Source of the DNA: Lutjanus erythropterus
Taxonomy: Eukaryota; Chordata; Actinopteri; Lutjaniformes; Lutjanidae
Direction: 5' to 3'
NCBI GenBank assembly: GCA_020091685.1
Contig: CM034591.1
Coordinates: 11,170,833-11,234,832 of the forward strand
Length of the DNA stretch: 64,000 nucleotides
The translations under genes and the position numbers were made by a program. This document shows positions 33,770 to 46,700 of the stretch, one piece after another (within the stretch, counting starts at the first letter, position 1; each line of letters opens with the position of its first letter). Below the pieces are notes generated by a model. The model saw only the letters and a list, made by a program, of their open reading frames with translations, was not told where the DNA came from and ran no database searches.

Positions 33770-34150
33770 ACTGATTAGCACTAAACACAAAGTACAACTG
33801 AGACTGCATGTCATTATTTCTGCAGGTCTTTGGTTCATAAACCAATTTGACAAATTAAAACTGCAACCCAACAGATAAATGATCACCAAAATGATTTAAG
33901 TTCATTCCAAGTGTCACATGAATGCCTGCACGAAATTTCATACAATAGTTGTCGAGACATTATACCCAAAACCACAAATGTCAACCTAATGATGGCATTA
34001 AAAGACAAGTCAGCGATCACCAAAGACATTCAAATGCTTCCTCCAGGAATCATGAATGATTGTACAAAAGCTCATGGCAATCCATCCAATAGCTGCTGAA
34101 ACACGTCCTGGAGCACAATGGTGGACCAACTAGCAGACCTACTGATGTTA
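33770..34150 (+). repeat. Teleost interspersed repeat (GATTAGCACTAAACAC... family)
   Basis: Starts GATTAGCACTAAACACAAAG, then TTTCTGCAGGTCTTTGGTTC, a TCCAAGTGTCACATGAATGC stretch, CATACAATAGTTGTCGAGAC and ATGGCAATCCATCCAATAGC. These phrases belong to a repeat that is extremely common in percomorph genomes. The alpha blocks at 15955 and 22920 are its opposite strand. It may be a LINE 3' region; I cannot assign the clade. Confidence 0.7.
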
Positions 34151-35031
34151 CAATCCCTAGAGCTCAGGACAAACTGTCTCCACAGAAAAAGACAAATAAC
34201 TACAAGATAGGATTTAGTGTTTACTCGTTTCCCATTATTGTTGTTCTTGGCAGTCACAAGCTCATGAAACTAACTTATTTAACACTTCGCTTGGCTGATG
34301 AAGCAAACGAAGAGCTAAATAGAAGTTAACTTCTCAGTTTAGTGTGTTAGCTTAACTTAACCATTCTTCAGTATTACCTCGAGCTACGCTCTGAACACAG
34401 AGTTAGAGCTGACAAACAGATGGGAAGACAAAAGTAAATGGTCCCTTGAGGCAGTCAGCGCTACATGGCAAGACTCAAACAAATGAGAATTGGAAAGATC
34501 ACCTAGATTTTGTTCTAAGAAAAGTTGACATCATTTGTACCTGCTTAGCTCAGAGATCTGGCAGGCAAGCTGGATGCCTGGTTGGCTGGTTTACACACAG
34601 CAGGTGGTTTGGTACACTCTTCTCTTGTCTTGGTTCAGCTTGACCTTGTCAACCTAATTCCTTCCTTTCCTCTCTCTGGCTCTGCCGGCTCCCTTGAGCC
34701 TCCGCCTGCTATTGTTTGTTAGATGACAGGGTGGGGGTTGGGTTAGAAGAGCACTGGGGTGGGCTGTTGGGTATCATGAGGACTAAAAGCTCTCCAACCT
34801 GAACACCTCTTTGTGTGCACTGCTGAGAAAACGTGTTGGATGCCCACACGAGGAACTGCCTGCACATTCTGTATCAGTCCTCTACTAAGAGGAACGAAAC
34901 TATTCCTTTTGTCTGGTTGGTTTATAAGATCTGTGGTTTCACAGTTAGTGGTTAGTGGCAGGATGTTCTTAGCAGAAATACTCACACATAATAATGTTGC
35001 TTATTGTTGTGCAATATTGAATACTGGCAAG

Positions 35032-35660
35032 TAGGGCTGCAACTAACAATTATTTTTATTATCAGTTGGTCTGAGGGTTCTTTTTTTCACCTAATCGATT
35101 CAATGTTTTGTCTGTAAAATTAGGCCTGAGCAATAAAACACTAATGATTTGAATCAGCAATAGAAACTTCATCAATAGCAATTAGAAAATTGCTCAATAA
35201 AGTGTTCAGTGGTTTCACTTAAATGCATTAAATGCAACCTGCCGTCTGAGCACATAAAGAATACGCCACGGCTCGTTAACAGACAATTATTAAAATTTAT
35301 CAATAACTATCTGTACCTGCTGAATTAAACATTTTATTACAGCAAATTTATCAGCTTTATTGTCCTACCCTACATATAATGTATACAATACTAGTTTTAA
35401 TTACCAACAGTCGAAGGTGGTGTCTTCAAATGTCTTGTTTTGTGCAACCAACAGGCTGAAAACTGAAGATATTCAGTTTACTAGTATGTCTGACAAAGAA
35501 AAGCATCAAAACCTCAAATCTGAGAAGCTGGAACCAGCATTTATTTCGTAATTTTAGCTAAAAAACACAACGAAAAAGACTGTTATATTATCAGAATAGA
35601 TGCCAATTAATTTTCTGTTGATTGACTGATCACTTAATACATGAACTGTTGCAACTCCGG
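35032..35660 (+). mobile_element. 'GCTGCAACTAA' hAT-like MITE with an inserted element
   Basis: Starts TAGGGCTGCAACTAACAATT and ends ACTGTTGCAACTCCG. The family order TCTTCAAATGTCTTGTTTTG, CTGAAGATATTCAGTTTACT, GAGAAGCTGGAACCAGC is intact after the insertion at 35121-35372. Confidence 0.8.
35121..35372 (+). mobile_element. Nested MITE inside 35032-35660
   Basis: 252 bp. The left end TAGGCCTGAGCAATA mirrors the right end (reverse complement TAGGGTAGGACAATA). The flanks TGTAAAAT and CATATAAT match at 5 of 8 and differ partly by transitions. Its removal restores the host family's sequence order. Confidence 0.7.
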
Positions 35661-35929
35661 TTTGTGGTTTCACTGTTAGTGGGTCATGGCCAGATGTGAA
35701 GCTGCAACACAGTCGATCCAAAAAAAATAAAAATAAAAAAAATAAATAGTTGCCATCTATTTTGATAGCAAAAATGTAAAATGTGCCAGTTCAAGCTTTT
35801 TAAATGTAAAGATGTACAGTTTTTATTTGCCATTATAAAGGTAAATGAAGGGTCTTTGGGTTTTGGATTGCTGACTGGACAAAAGAAGCGATTTAAAGAA
35901 GTCACATTAGGCTCGGGGGAATTTTTTTT

Positions 35930-36001
35930 TAGAACTGATCAATCATGAAAATAATTGCCACATTAATCGCTAATAAAAAATAATCACCAGCTGCAGCCTA
36001 T
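35930..36001 (-). repeat. End fragment of a 'GCTGCA' MITE
   Basis: GATCAATCATGAAAATAATT, ACATTAATCGCTAATAAAAA and CACCAGCTGCAGCCTA, read reversed, give the TAGGCTGCAGCTGGTGATTA start of the family. About 70 bp only. Confidence 0.5.
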
Positions 36002-36089
36002 GCGTATGTTCTCAAGAGCATATGACATCACAACTCAAGCAAAATGCGGTCCAACAGTGAATAATTGATTCATTATAACACTGTAAATA

Positions 36090-36430
36090 TGTCGGATGCT
36101 TTCACTGCCATCAGCTGAAGTTAATCTACACGCTGATTCTGCCACAATCTACTGTGGGGGGCGGGGGGGAATCTCTCCCATTTTCCTTTTCTCCCACTTC
36201 TCATCCTCCCACTGCGACCATAGGTCAGCTGACAACAACAGTATCTATTACAACAATAAGCCACACTCTTGCCAAGGTCACCCACTTGCGTCCGACAGGG
36301 AGCGAGGCTGTGCTGGAAGCAGAAATCCAGATAAACTAAGCTGAGCCCACGAGGATTTCTCTCTCGCCGGCCCTCTCCATAGTCATAAATCTTATCTCAC
36401 AGCAAAGGGAAACCTGACAACAAACTGAGA
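36090..36430. promoter_or_regulatory. Candidate conserved intronic block
   Basis: Non-repetitive with a G-run at 36155-36169, CGACCATAGGTCAGCTGACA and GCCAAGGTCACCCACTTGCG (an AAGGTCA nuclear-receptor-like half site at 36273-36279). Regulatory nature is inference. Confidence 0.25.
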
Positions 36431-37404
36431 GGCTGTCATAAACAGCTCAGCCACCTAGATTCCCACCCAAATACCAGTGATTCACTCTTTGTCGTCTTAC
36501 AAGTCTGAGGCTTTGACCGAGGCTTTGAGATCAGGCTGGAAAGAAATCTAGCTCCCCGTGTACTTTACTTAACTTACAGTTCACCATAATGTTGACAGCC
36601 GTGACCAAAAACTCCAGTTTCAGGTACCTACCTTCCTGACTTCAAAAGCCTAAAGCAGGCGAGCAAAAATAAACGCTCCTAGACACACTATCCCTGAAAC
36701 CTTATCAGCTAAGCAACAAAGGACATTTTACGAGTCCCACATATTATACAAGGAAAACAAGTTGTTATTCAGGCTGTGAGATTTCCCCAGAGCCCCTAAC
36801 CTCAAACTATTTATAGATGTTCTGTTAGTCTGTTTCCCTTGTGTTGATGCTCTTCTGCAGGTGGTGCTTTCTCCAAACATTAGAAAGACAATCCTCAGCC
36901 GCACATCAATGAACACACTTTCTCTTAAAATCAGAATTATTAAAATTTCTCTCTGTTATTTTGAATTCTCGGGACTGACACAAACACAGAGAAAACAATG
37001 AATATTATACTTAACACAGTGCAGACTTGTCACTCTCACAGTGGGTGTCAGATTGTTGAAACTCGTGCAACATTGAAATTACACTACTGGGTGATATATT
37101 AACTTCAATTTGGCACTATAGCGAACTGTAAGTAATTAAGCACTAATAAAATTAGAGATGTTCCTGGCGACTATTTCCCTGTCATTCAAACTACTACAAC
37201 AAGTTTTTAAGAGGTTATAAAACAGTCATAATTTATTACTGATGCCTCTATGAGCTATAGTAGTTAACGAGACAATCTGCAAGAGAGATAGTTTTTATTT
37301 CTGAGGTTATATTTTGTGATTATTACAGTGAAAACACTACTGCTTTTGTCCACAGGGGCCTCCAAAAGCAACAAAATATGAAAGTTCTTCGTAGGAGCTT
37401 TAAT

Positions 37405-38362
37405 TTAGAGTCGACCAGCCTAAAAGTAAGAAAATTCTCACAAAACAGTTATTATTAATGAATAAGTTTAAACATTGTCCAAAAAAAAAATATCATGTGA
37501 ATCAGAGGGTGTTCAAATTGTATTTTAAATGTCACTTTGCGCCATGAAATATGACTATCGCACGTTAGCCTTCAAACTCAGTGGCCGCAACTGTCCCAAA
37601 TCATACCTTCAGCTGTCCTAGAATTAACAGCCATTGCTCCAAGCTGAAGCTCTTTTTATTCAACATAATAAACACAGGTTAATAACTTTGTTCCAACAAG
37701 TCACGTGACTTCATTGACTGCTAGTTGTTCCCTGCGCTTACAGCTGAATAAAACACTGAAATCACCCTGAGGCTACAATCAGTTTTCATTTTTCTTTCTG
37801 TCAGTGGTTGAGTTCTTTCTTCTTCTTTGTTTCTCTTTTATCTAGTAAATGCATCACTGCAAACTGCAGTACAAATGCAAACCTGTTTATTATTGGTAGT
37901 TCGAACAAAAATGCACCTAACAAATAAGATGATATGCGTTTTCTATAATAATATTATGTGATGACAAGTTGCCTTACTGCTCCAGACACTGTATCTTTGT
38001 GTCCAGGTGCTATTCTTATTGTCATCCTAAAATCACAAGCGCTGCAACAACTCATTAAATGCATCTTCTTTTCAGACCATGCAGGATCACAGCATCTGCT
38101 ACACTTTAGCAGCCTCAGTGTCAGCTGCCTGCTCTCTTTGCTGGTTAACGTCCACATGCCTGCGCTGAATGTGGTTATGCATTGCTTTGGTCAGGTGGGT
38201 ATATGCCAGTTTATTCTGACACAGCCTATATGCAATGTTATTTGCATTTTCTTGTTCAAACTACTGCACCGGTTTTACAAGACATTACAAAATATTAATC
38301 ATTTGTTTTACCACCTGGTATTTCTGGTGCTGAATAGCAAGGGTAGTAACATTAAAGTCGTT
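37405..38362 (+). mobile_element. Element 'F', diverged copy
   Basis: Shares with 42576-43266 the words GCCTAAAAGTAAGAAAATTC, CTTTTCAGACCA, GGTTAACGTCCACATGCCT, GCTGAATGTGGTTAT and, at the end, TAGCAAGGGTAGTAAC. The left TIR is not preserved. The 135-codon ORF at 37958-38365 lies inside the repeat and has no transposase motif. Confidence 0.65.
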
Positions 38363-38367
38363 TAATC

Positions 38368-38776
38368 CACTGTTTCTAAAACTTTTTACACCGTGCACCA
38401 CCTCAGAAAATATTGAGCTCTCCAAGTACCACCGTACTGTTTTGGACCGTTTGGTGCTAGTGCTGTGGACACTTCACTGGTGCCTGTTAAGTAGCCACTA
38501 GCAGTCGCGCTCAGTTCAGTGTAGTCCACTTCATTTTCAATATGGCTGCTTGAAATATTCACCTCCTGATCTGCAATTCTCTCGCTTACTATCTTGCCAT
38601 TGTTTAGTGCATACCTACTGATAATCATGGATGATGTGTGTGTGTGTACTACCTGCATAACTGTGACTATGTAGCAGGCTGATATTTAAACAAAAACACA
38701 GTCAAGACAAAAGTATTTTGTTTTAAATTTCTGACATTCCTCCATGTATGGTACTCGCAGCACAGTTTGAGAAGAT
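38368..38776 (+). mobile_element. MITE with 'CA(G/C)TGNTTCTAAAACTTTTT' ends
   Basis: The left end CACTGTTTCTAAAACTTTTT mirrors the right end CGCAGCACAGTTTGAGAAG (family consensus CAGTGGTTCTCAAACTTTTT). GCACCACCTCAGAAAATATT, TGAGCTCTCCAAGTACCACC follow the left end as in other teleost copies. It abuts the end of element F. Confidence 0.7.
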
Positions 38777-39589
38777 ACGTTTACTCGACTAATCACACAC
38801 ATCCTGAAATAAAATGCTAAATATACCTACATTACATTCAGTGGATAACCGGGAATTCCTTGATTAGCTTCCAGAATCTATTCTCGGCTTGTCAACTTGT
38901 AAAAAATGCAGTGGAGGTTTCAGCTGCTCAGATAGAAAAGCAGACGATAAAAGGCGCAGAGGTTAAGGCCATGACTGTGTTTGTACATGTGGAGGAGTGC
39001 ACTCTGCTCTGTTCTGCCGACAGAGCTCGAGCTGCACTCGCGGCGCTGTCCCTCATGCTGCTACTTTAACTAGGGCTTGCTACTCTGATTGACCTCTACT
39101 GCTGGCTGTCTCGCAGAGCTCCTATTGAACCGTGTCTATCTTAATGGACGGTGATGTGCACTATTACTGAGTGCTAGAAGTTCCTGCACTACAGCCTCAA
39201 AGCCCTATAGACTTTTACACCTTAATACACCTTGGGGCAATGAATGCTGCAGCTCACACCGCATGACATTTCAACACTTACTGGCGAGAGGGAAAAATAG
39301 TTGTAAAGGCAGGTCACTAGCAGGGTAAGTTACACCACAGTTTATTTTCTGATCCACACAGCACGTCTATGACATGTTTTGATAATTATAGTCCAGAGCT
39401 GACTTGAGAATAATCCAGGGAGTTACGTGAGAAGCCTTCTCTGGAGTGAAAAACACACCAAAGCAGGGTGACCTGGAAATAAATCTACTTTAGCGGGTAT
39501 CAAATCAATCTAAAAGCTGTTTGAAACGACTCGGTAGATGCACTTTGGCATAACAACAAAAGGAGATTGAGCCCTCGAATGTTCGACAC

Positions 39590-40010
39590 TTGCTAAATCA
39601 AAGGACATGTGGCGACGCGTCAGCAGCACAGTACAGTAAGCCATCATCGCGCCGCAGCCGCTCGTAGGGAATCTCTAAACAAATTATATCTCCGTGCCCT
39701 TCACATCATTAAAAGCACTAATAAGTGAGGCAGCGGAGATGTCGAGGGAGCAGGAGTAAAGTGAAACCCACTATAACGCACCAAATCTCCCCTCTATCTG
39801 CCAGCCGCTTAGCAGAGGTCTGCTGCTCTCAGCCATCAGAGTTTGATGACCTTGTTAGTTTGAGTGCCTAATCTGCTAATGCCCTGATAAAAATAAACAG
39901 TCAGTGCAGTCATTGTGGTCCCCTCCGCCTCCCTGTCTGCAGCTGCTATCCATAAACACAGATGATACCTCTGTCTTTATTTATCCTGGGGATCTTTAGA
40001 GCCACGGGGG
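39590..40010. promoter_or_regulatory. Candidate conserved intronic enhancer-like block
   Basis: A 420-bp non-repetitive high-complexity block. It holds GTGGCGACGCGTCAGCAGCA, ATCGCGCCGCAGCCGC, AATCTCTAAACAAATTATAT, CACATCATTAAAAGCACTAA and TGATAAAAATAAACAGTC. It mixes CpG-bearing words with forkhead-like (AAACA) and homeodomain-like (ATTA) cores, and lacks ORFs. This is among the most enhancer-like stretches in the window, on appearance only. Confidence 0.35.
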
Positions 40011-41944
40011 GTCAGAATTATGTATTGTTAGTTATAGCTAAATGCCTTTTAAGATGGTGTGACGTCTGTATTTTTCAGTGTCTGGATGTAGTTATAATTT
40101 GAGATGCTACGTGATATAATATTACATTTTCACTGCTTACCTTCCTGTCACACAACCTTTTCCAACAGGAAACCACCCTTATATAAGACAAATATTGCTC
40201 TCTTTTTGCTCAACCAAACTCCACTGGAGAAATCAGTACCCTGCAAAATACCGGCGGTGTTGGTCTACCGCTGCCTCGATCTGTTAGGCTGAACTGTCCT
40301 TCTAAACACTGTCATTACTTGATCACACAAACTAACTGATTGAGGCAGCGGAAAACCAACAACCTGAGTGTTCTGCAAGATAGAATTACTGTTTATGTCA
40401 AAGATGTCTGGTTGCTTTGGAGAGGGTGATATTTGTCTTATATAATGTCAGTGTCCTGTTGTAAAACTGTCTCATGGCAAGGTAAAGCAGTGAAAAAAAC
40501 TGACATTGATTTTTTTTTTAGGTACCTAAACATGGTTTTCTGCTGACTGTATCCACAGCAGATCATTGCTTAGCTTCCATGCTGCTCCTCCTCTCTGCTT
40601 CTCCGAACTGGGGGCGTACCGACCGGCATCTACTCTGGGTGCAACACTGACACAAATGTGTGTCTGTGCCTTATTTTCAACAGCCACCAGCAGGCAGAAA
40701 GATAATTTTTCATTCTATATTTGGCTTTTATTTCAAGGTTTTTCAAGTACATTTATTCCCAACACTGTGCCTCTTTGGAGTTTAATAATTCATACAAGAT
40801 TTGAGATGAGATCGGAATAAATAATTAAACTCCCAGTATTTATTAGAAATTCCTTAAAAACCTCAGCTGAAAAGCCAGTGATGCTGTTTCCAGGCTTACT
40901 CCTGACTTCCACTCGGAACAATCAAGCCCTGCGGCGAACAGCGGCACATCTAATACAATGTGCAGTACATGAATATGGTCTGCAAAAATCAAGTGGGCAC
41001 ATTGAGGTAACAGGTTTGACATTCATCTTAACTAGATCAGGACAAAACCCAGGATCATAATAAAGGGTAAATACACTCTGAAGGTCACGCTGCACAGAGT
41101 CAAAGCCTGTGAATACTTGCATGATATTTTTGATGCAGTATATTAAATGTCCCATTATTCAGCAATAACCAAACTGCCAGGACCTTTAGAGCAATATCCT
41201 CAGCTATATTATTAATAATAAAAAATACCATGATAAGTGTGACATGTGATTTAAGTGAATGGATTTAACAGCAAAATGTCTCACTCTTCAAGGGATACAT
41301 AAACCTAATGGATATGATTAAATATAATTTAGTTTTCCAGATGGACAGAGAGGCCCCACTTACGAAACATAATTGAATGTGCGAGCTCAGCTCATCGCCA
41401 AGGACTAAACAACTCCCCAGCCTCTACTACAGAGAGGAGCTCATTTCCATATTAACTTCACCTTTATTGATCCACTCACACATCCTCTCTTCTTGCTGCT
41501 ACACAAACGCCCTAAAGTCCTTTTGGGATGTTTGGAAATAGTATGGCATGTAGGGGAAGAGAAATACACTCAGGACTATTTAACTATCATAAGAAAAACA
41601 GTGCATACTTGGGTAATTGTGCATTCTTTCGGTGGGAGGTGAAAAGTCATCTCAGCAAAACAACATCTACATGGACCACTAATTCAGGAAGCTTGCTCTG
41701 CATATCAAGCTGGAGGGAAATAATATCCATTCTTAACATGCCAGGCCATCAACCTCTCAGCCCATCTGTGCACCAGTAGTGTACTTTGAGACTAAAACAG
41801 TAACCCAGCTAAATGCAGGCCTGTCTATGTGATTTATTTACAGTTCAAAATGATTTAACAGTTGCAACAAGGAGATCCAAAGGTGCAGATATGCTCTCTG
41901 TCTGCCGCACAACTCTGCTTATACTACATCGGGTGTTTGCATTC

Positions 41945-42345
41945 TAGAGATGGGAATCTCTTGGCAACTCACCATTCGATTCCGACTTGGAGAGCTACGA
42001 TGCGATTAGAAAACAATTATCGATGATCAAAGATGCAACAGAATTTAAAGCTTTTAAGCCAGAGGATGTCGGTCAGATTGTGTCCATCTGCAGTTGCTCA
42101 TGCTCCAACATTCTCATCAAAACTCAAGATGTAGTCGGGTTTAGAACGTAAACACAACGCACATGTTTCAGCGTCCATTCGGTTCAGACATAAGGAACGT
42201 ACAGCCCGCATTACACTATTGTCTCAGGTGATCATAAAGTCGAGAACTGGGTTTCAAATTTCTGATGACCGATGACTTTTCTGCATCAATTCAGAATATT
42301 CAAAGAGAGCCGCCATGCATCTAAGAATCAATTATTTCTCCTACG
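41945..42345 (+). mobile_element. Degenerate 'AGAGATGGGAATCTCTTGGC' transposon copy
   Basis: Begins TAGAGATGGGAATCTCTTGG, then CACCATTCGATTCCGAC and ATGCGATTAGAAAACAATTA with TCGATGATCAAAGAT. The right portion has CATCTAAGAATCAATTATTT. This matches the ends of a known teleost family whose termini are TAGGGATGGGAATC. No coding content. Confidence 0.55.
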
Positions 42346-42575
42346 TCTATTGCAGCCACAGAAACATGTTTGTCATTGCATATATCTGCTTGTAAAACTT
42401 TGCAAAATTGTATATTTTGGGCTGGATACAGTCATATGAAGATGATGAAACTTAACGTCACACAGAGCCTCTCAGCCAGACAGATGCAGCAAGTATTAAT
42501 TGCCATTTAAAAAAGAAGAAATTGTAAAGTTATCAGGTATTGTAAAGCTGACAAAGTTAGCTGGTCAGCTACATA

Positions 42576-43266
42576 TAGGGATGTTTCTCACAACAAATTT
42601 CCTTGTTGATTAAAAGGTGAAAACATTTAAATGTGGCATTGTCTAAAAGTAAGAAAACACTCAGAAAACAATATATTAAAACACTGTCATCTTTTCAGAC
42701 CAAGTGGAGTCACAAAGTCTGCAGTGTGGCTAACGTTAGCAGCTTGCTCTCCTTGCAGGTTAACGTCCACATGCCTTTGCTGAATGTGGTTATATGCCAC
42801 TTTATTCTGACACAGTCTACAGCTAGCTGGGCAGGAAGCTGCATAACATGTTAAATACAACATACAACTGTTGATGTACATTAATACTAAAAGGTAGTTA
42901 AACCAACTATTATATTTCTGTGTCAATGGGATTAAAGAACATACACTTGAGTATCACATTATGTGTATCGATTCTCAAAAACACCGTATCGTGTTGCATG
43001 CAAAGAGACATGACAGTGGTTCACATGTGGTGTGTTCAAGCCACTAGACTGCAGTGTTGTTTTCCATCCTCACTGCTCTGATGGCATAAAAAGTCAACTT
43101 TTTAACTTAGATTTAATGCATATGGTGGTGTGTTCTTCATACTATGACAGCTTCCCTAAAATTAGACACATAATATGTATCCCATCACCAGATTCTTGCC
43201 AATACACAACCCGAGTACCGACTAGCAAGGGTAGCAACTTTTAATCAACTAATCACAACATCCCTA
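42576..43266 (+). mobile_element. Element 'F', near-complete hAT-like copy with target duplication
   Basis: 691 bp. The left end TAGGGATGTTTCTCACAACA and the right end (reverse complement TAGGGATGTTGTGATTAGTT) share their outer bases, and both continue to GTTGATTAAAAG. The flanks GCTACATA (42568-42575) and GCTACGTG (43267-43274) match 6 of 8. No transposase ORF; the 73- and 70-codon ORFs are incidental. Confidence 0.82.
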
Positions 43267-45544
43267 GCTACGTGGTAAAAAAATATATATCTAATGTCTC
43301 TTTAAATCTTTATTTTTAATCTCATCTTTGTCTTTAGTCTTTTTATTGAGCACTGCAGAAACACAGTTTTCAACACCAACGACATGGTGTTTCTTTAAGC
43401 TCTTTGGTTAGGTGGGTGTATTTCATCCAGCCACACCAACACAATACAATCTGGAAGGCCAGTTTGAGTGAGTCTGTAGGCGTACCAGATGCCAACACTG
43501 CACAAAAGGTTAATAATACTATGAAGCAGGATTTTACAACTCTGTTAAGTTATTACACAACAATCTCTTTGTCCTCCAACTCAATGATTGATAGGGAAAG
43601 AGTGAAACATTAATGCTACAAAGTCATCTACAAGAAATGTGAACATATCCATATTTAATGGGCTAAGACGGTGCGCTGCCAAATGAAGTGGCATTGTGTT
43701 TGAGGAAAAAGCTGAGGCAGGTTCAACTTTTTTTTTGCCAAATAACCCTAAATTTATTTTGCCACGGTCTAGACAGATCCACTGTTCTCTCTGAAGTGAA
43801 TAAGGGCTGAAATTACTGACAATAGTTAACGGAATATTTCAGTGTGGACTTTGCATGTCGTCTCTGTGTTTGCATGTGTTTCTTCCAGGTGGTTCTGGTT
43901 TTCTCCTTCTCCAAAAGACATTAATTTTGGGAGCATTAGGGAAAATAAAAATGCCTTTTTGTGTGAATATGTGCGCCGACTCCAGGAAAAATAACAGTTG
44001 CGAAGGTGTCGACCAACAGGGATTCTGATAAAAAGAGTAATATCCACCTGATTCGTAAATGCGTTTCGTTGCACGATTATGGTTACTTAATTATTTCCAG
44101 CGGTACTAAACACATCACAGCCTGAGCCGTTCCTGCGATAAATAAAAACCAACTGACAAGACTGCTGACCAAATGGGTCTGGAACAGGGATGGGAGGAAG
44201 AAAAACAAAAAAAATAGGATGAACACTGTTTTGACAGCGGACTCTTTCCCTGCCTACAACAGATAATGCAACGCCTCTGTATTCAAGGACACTGATGCAG
44301 TCTCCATTGAGCGTATCAGCATTCATAAGAGGACTGCTGTGGCAGGGGTGACTTTGATGCATGTGGTACTCTTGTTTAAGGAAAAGAAACAGCATGAGAA
44401 AATCAAACCCTCACACACACGGGGGACTATAAAAGTCATTGGCAAACAACCAATTTTTGAGGAGAGGTTTAAGTAGAGGACAACCTGCATTTATCACTTA
44501 TGGCATTTAAGGATTTTAATGCAGTAAATCATGCAAACACAGACAGACAATCTATAACACAGGACTCGAAAGTCTGGAATGAGAGTGCCTGCAGTTTTAT
44601 GTCTGGATTTGCTGGACAAATTGGACGAATAAAATGGCAAAATTATAGAAATTGCATGTCAAATGTGATATTTTTTAACATTTACTCCATAAATATCTGA
44701 GTAAAGCTAGGCCCTGTCTATTGTGACTCTTATTTGGCATTAAATATTTCCCAAGTTCATGTTTGGTTGAGTCATCTGCAGTCAAGAGTCAGTTTATATG
44801 GTCGTTCTGCTGATAATAACTTCATCATAACTCTTTATATATTGTTATTTTAATGTTCTCACCGCCCCTTCATGGGCCAAGCGTGGCCCTGGTCAAAGAG
44901 CCTCTGCCAGATGCATAAATTTAAAATGTCATGTAAACAGTGACCGACTCCTTGATGCCAAAGTCAAATAGTTCCATGTCATCGAGTTTGAAAGGACTTG
45001 GCAGCAAAGCAAAACTTCATTTAAGGCAGCAGAACAGTATAACCCAACGGTGCTTGTACACGTAACGCATATATAAGTTTATTTATCTATTTATTGCTCT
45101 TGAAGAGCATTAGATTGGGGTGAGGATTTAAAGGATTCAGTGGTGATGAAGCGTTAAGTTGTTGGACTGAGGCCCAGGTCAGTGAGCCACACGATGCTTT
45201 ACCTCACTCTCAAACACTCTCTTTCCCCCAACATGTTCGACATGAAGGGCTCCAGTGTAATACTCTCATGAGGATCATGCTTTGCCGAATACTAAATCTA
45301 AGGCAAATACTGCTGAACAAAAGGAATTATCTCTGAATAAAGCACTGCCTTTAATTTTGTCCCTTATATTAATGAAGTACTAGTAATGTCTTGCTCACAT
45401 CCTAATTGACAGCAATTCAAAATATTTTTTTAATTGACTAAACATAATTACTCCTCATAACTGTCAACTTTAATGATGCTCTTGGAGGATGTCAATAAAA
45501 AAAAGTCAGTTTTAGCATTATGATTAATTGTAACCATCTGTGAT

Positions 45545-45840
45545 GTCACCCACAGGTTTGTACTGTTTTAAAGTCTCGAGTTTGGCATTGTGGTTGTCTG
45601 GTTTTTGCCGCCAAAGCACGTGGAGTACCAACGACAGTGTGGAGCTGGCAGGTGACGTACTGCGACTTGGGCGGTACTTGGTTTGGGCTCGTCCGTTCAG
45701 CAGGAAATGATGACAGCCTGCCTGGTTGCAGTCTTTCTCGCGTTATATCTAAACAGCACACTACAATATGTTTATAAAAAACACTTAGGCTAGAAATTGG
45801 CAACACTTGGATCTGAGTTTCACTTGTCAACCCTAAAATA
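45545..45840 (+). repeat. Teleost repeat fragment
   Basis: TTTTTGCCGCCAAAGCACGT, TGGGCTCGTCCGTTCAGCAG, GAAATGATGACAGCCTGCCT, GGTTGCAGTCTTTCTCGCG and ACTTGGATCTGAGTTTCACT are phrases of a dispersed fish repeat. The boundaries are approximate. Confidence 0.5.
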
Positions 45841-45989
45841 AACTCTGCTATTTTACTCTTAAGGGCACCATAATTTATAAAATGATCATCATATTATATT
45901 TAAGACTTGGACTAGCGACTGAGATCATAAACTCATTAGGAAACTGAGGTTATAACTGAGGTTATATATCAAGTGAGAAGCAGGGTCAT

Positions 45990-46110
45990 TTTGCCATAAG
46001 GGTACATACAATCAGCCATCTTTTTGCAACCAGTGCAGGCGCCCCCTGCTGGCAGGTTTAAGGCACTTCTGTACTGGCTTTACTTTTCAAACCTGTTTAA
46101 CATACGGTCT
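45990..46110 (+). repeat. Teleost repeat fragment
   Basis: GCGCCCCCTGCTGGCAGGTT, AAGGCACTTCTGTACTGGC and TTTACTTTTCAAACC match a repeat commonly seen in percomorph introns. Short copy, ends unclear. Confidence 0.5.
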
Positions 46111-46479
46111 ATGATTATAACTGACGAAATATCTTTGATAAAAATTGTAATCTGCATAATTTCAATAATGGAACATCTACTAGAAAAACAGCATTTCTCT
46201 GTGTTAGGGGGGAGCCTTGCAAACTAACAAATCGCATGTAGGCGTATGCTCTGGTACTGCTGCCTGCACATAACAACTAGCAAACATTTACATTAATAAC
46301 CTCTCAAAAATATCATTAATAAACCAGAAGTTCAGCGCAGGGAAAAAAAAAAACACAGCCCTGCAAAATGCAAACCAGCTCCAAATTCAGCCCTATATTG
46401 TGCAAGCATCCATCGACTCATGAATGTTTGACATTGGTCCCAAAGGACGGACGTGTTCTCCCTTTAATTTCTATCAGCG

Positions 46480-46700
46480 GTATAATCCCCTTTTGAAACC
46501 CTTTTTAGGGTGAATTAGAAAGGCCCTGCATTCAAAGAGATGAGTGGAGAGAAGGGGGCGGGAATAATCACAAGGGCCTAGCTGTCTGTGTGGATTAGAA
46601 TGGGAAAGAAAATCCTTTCATCTCAGATCTGTACTTCCAAGCTTGGAAGCATGCATGCACACTCTCATGCACAGACACAACGCGCACCAAACCTCAAATG
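46480..46700. promoter_or_regulatory. Candidate conserved intronic block
   Basis: Non-repetitive segment with AAGGCCCTGCATTCAAAGAG, AGATGAGTGGAGAGAAGGGG and GAATAATCACAAGGGCCTAG. No ORF. Low-confidence inference. Confidence 0.22.

Noticed and set aside
37958..38365. 135-codon ORF
   Set aside because: It is contained in repeat F, whose other copy at 42576-43266 does not keep the frame.
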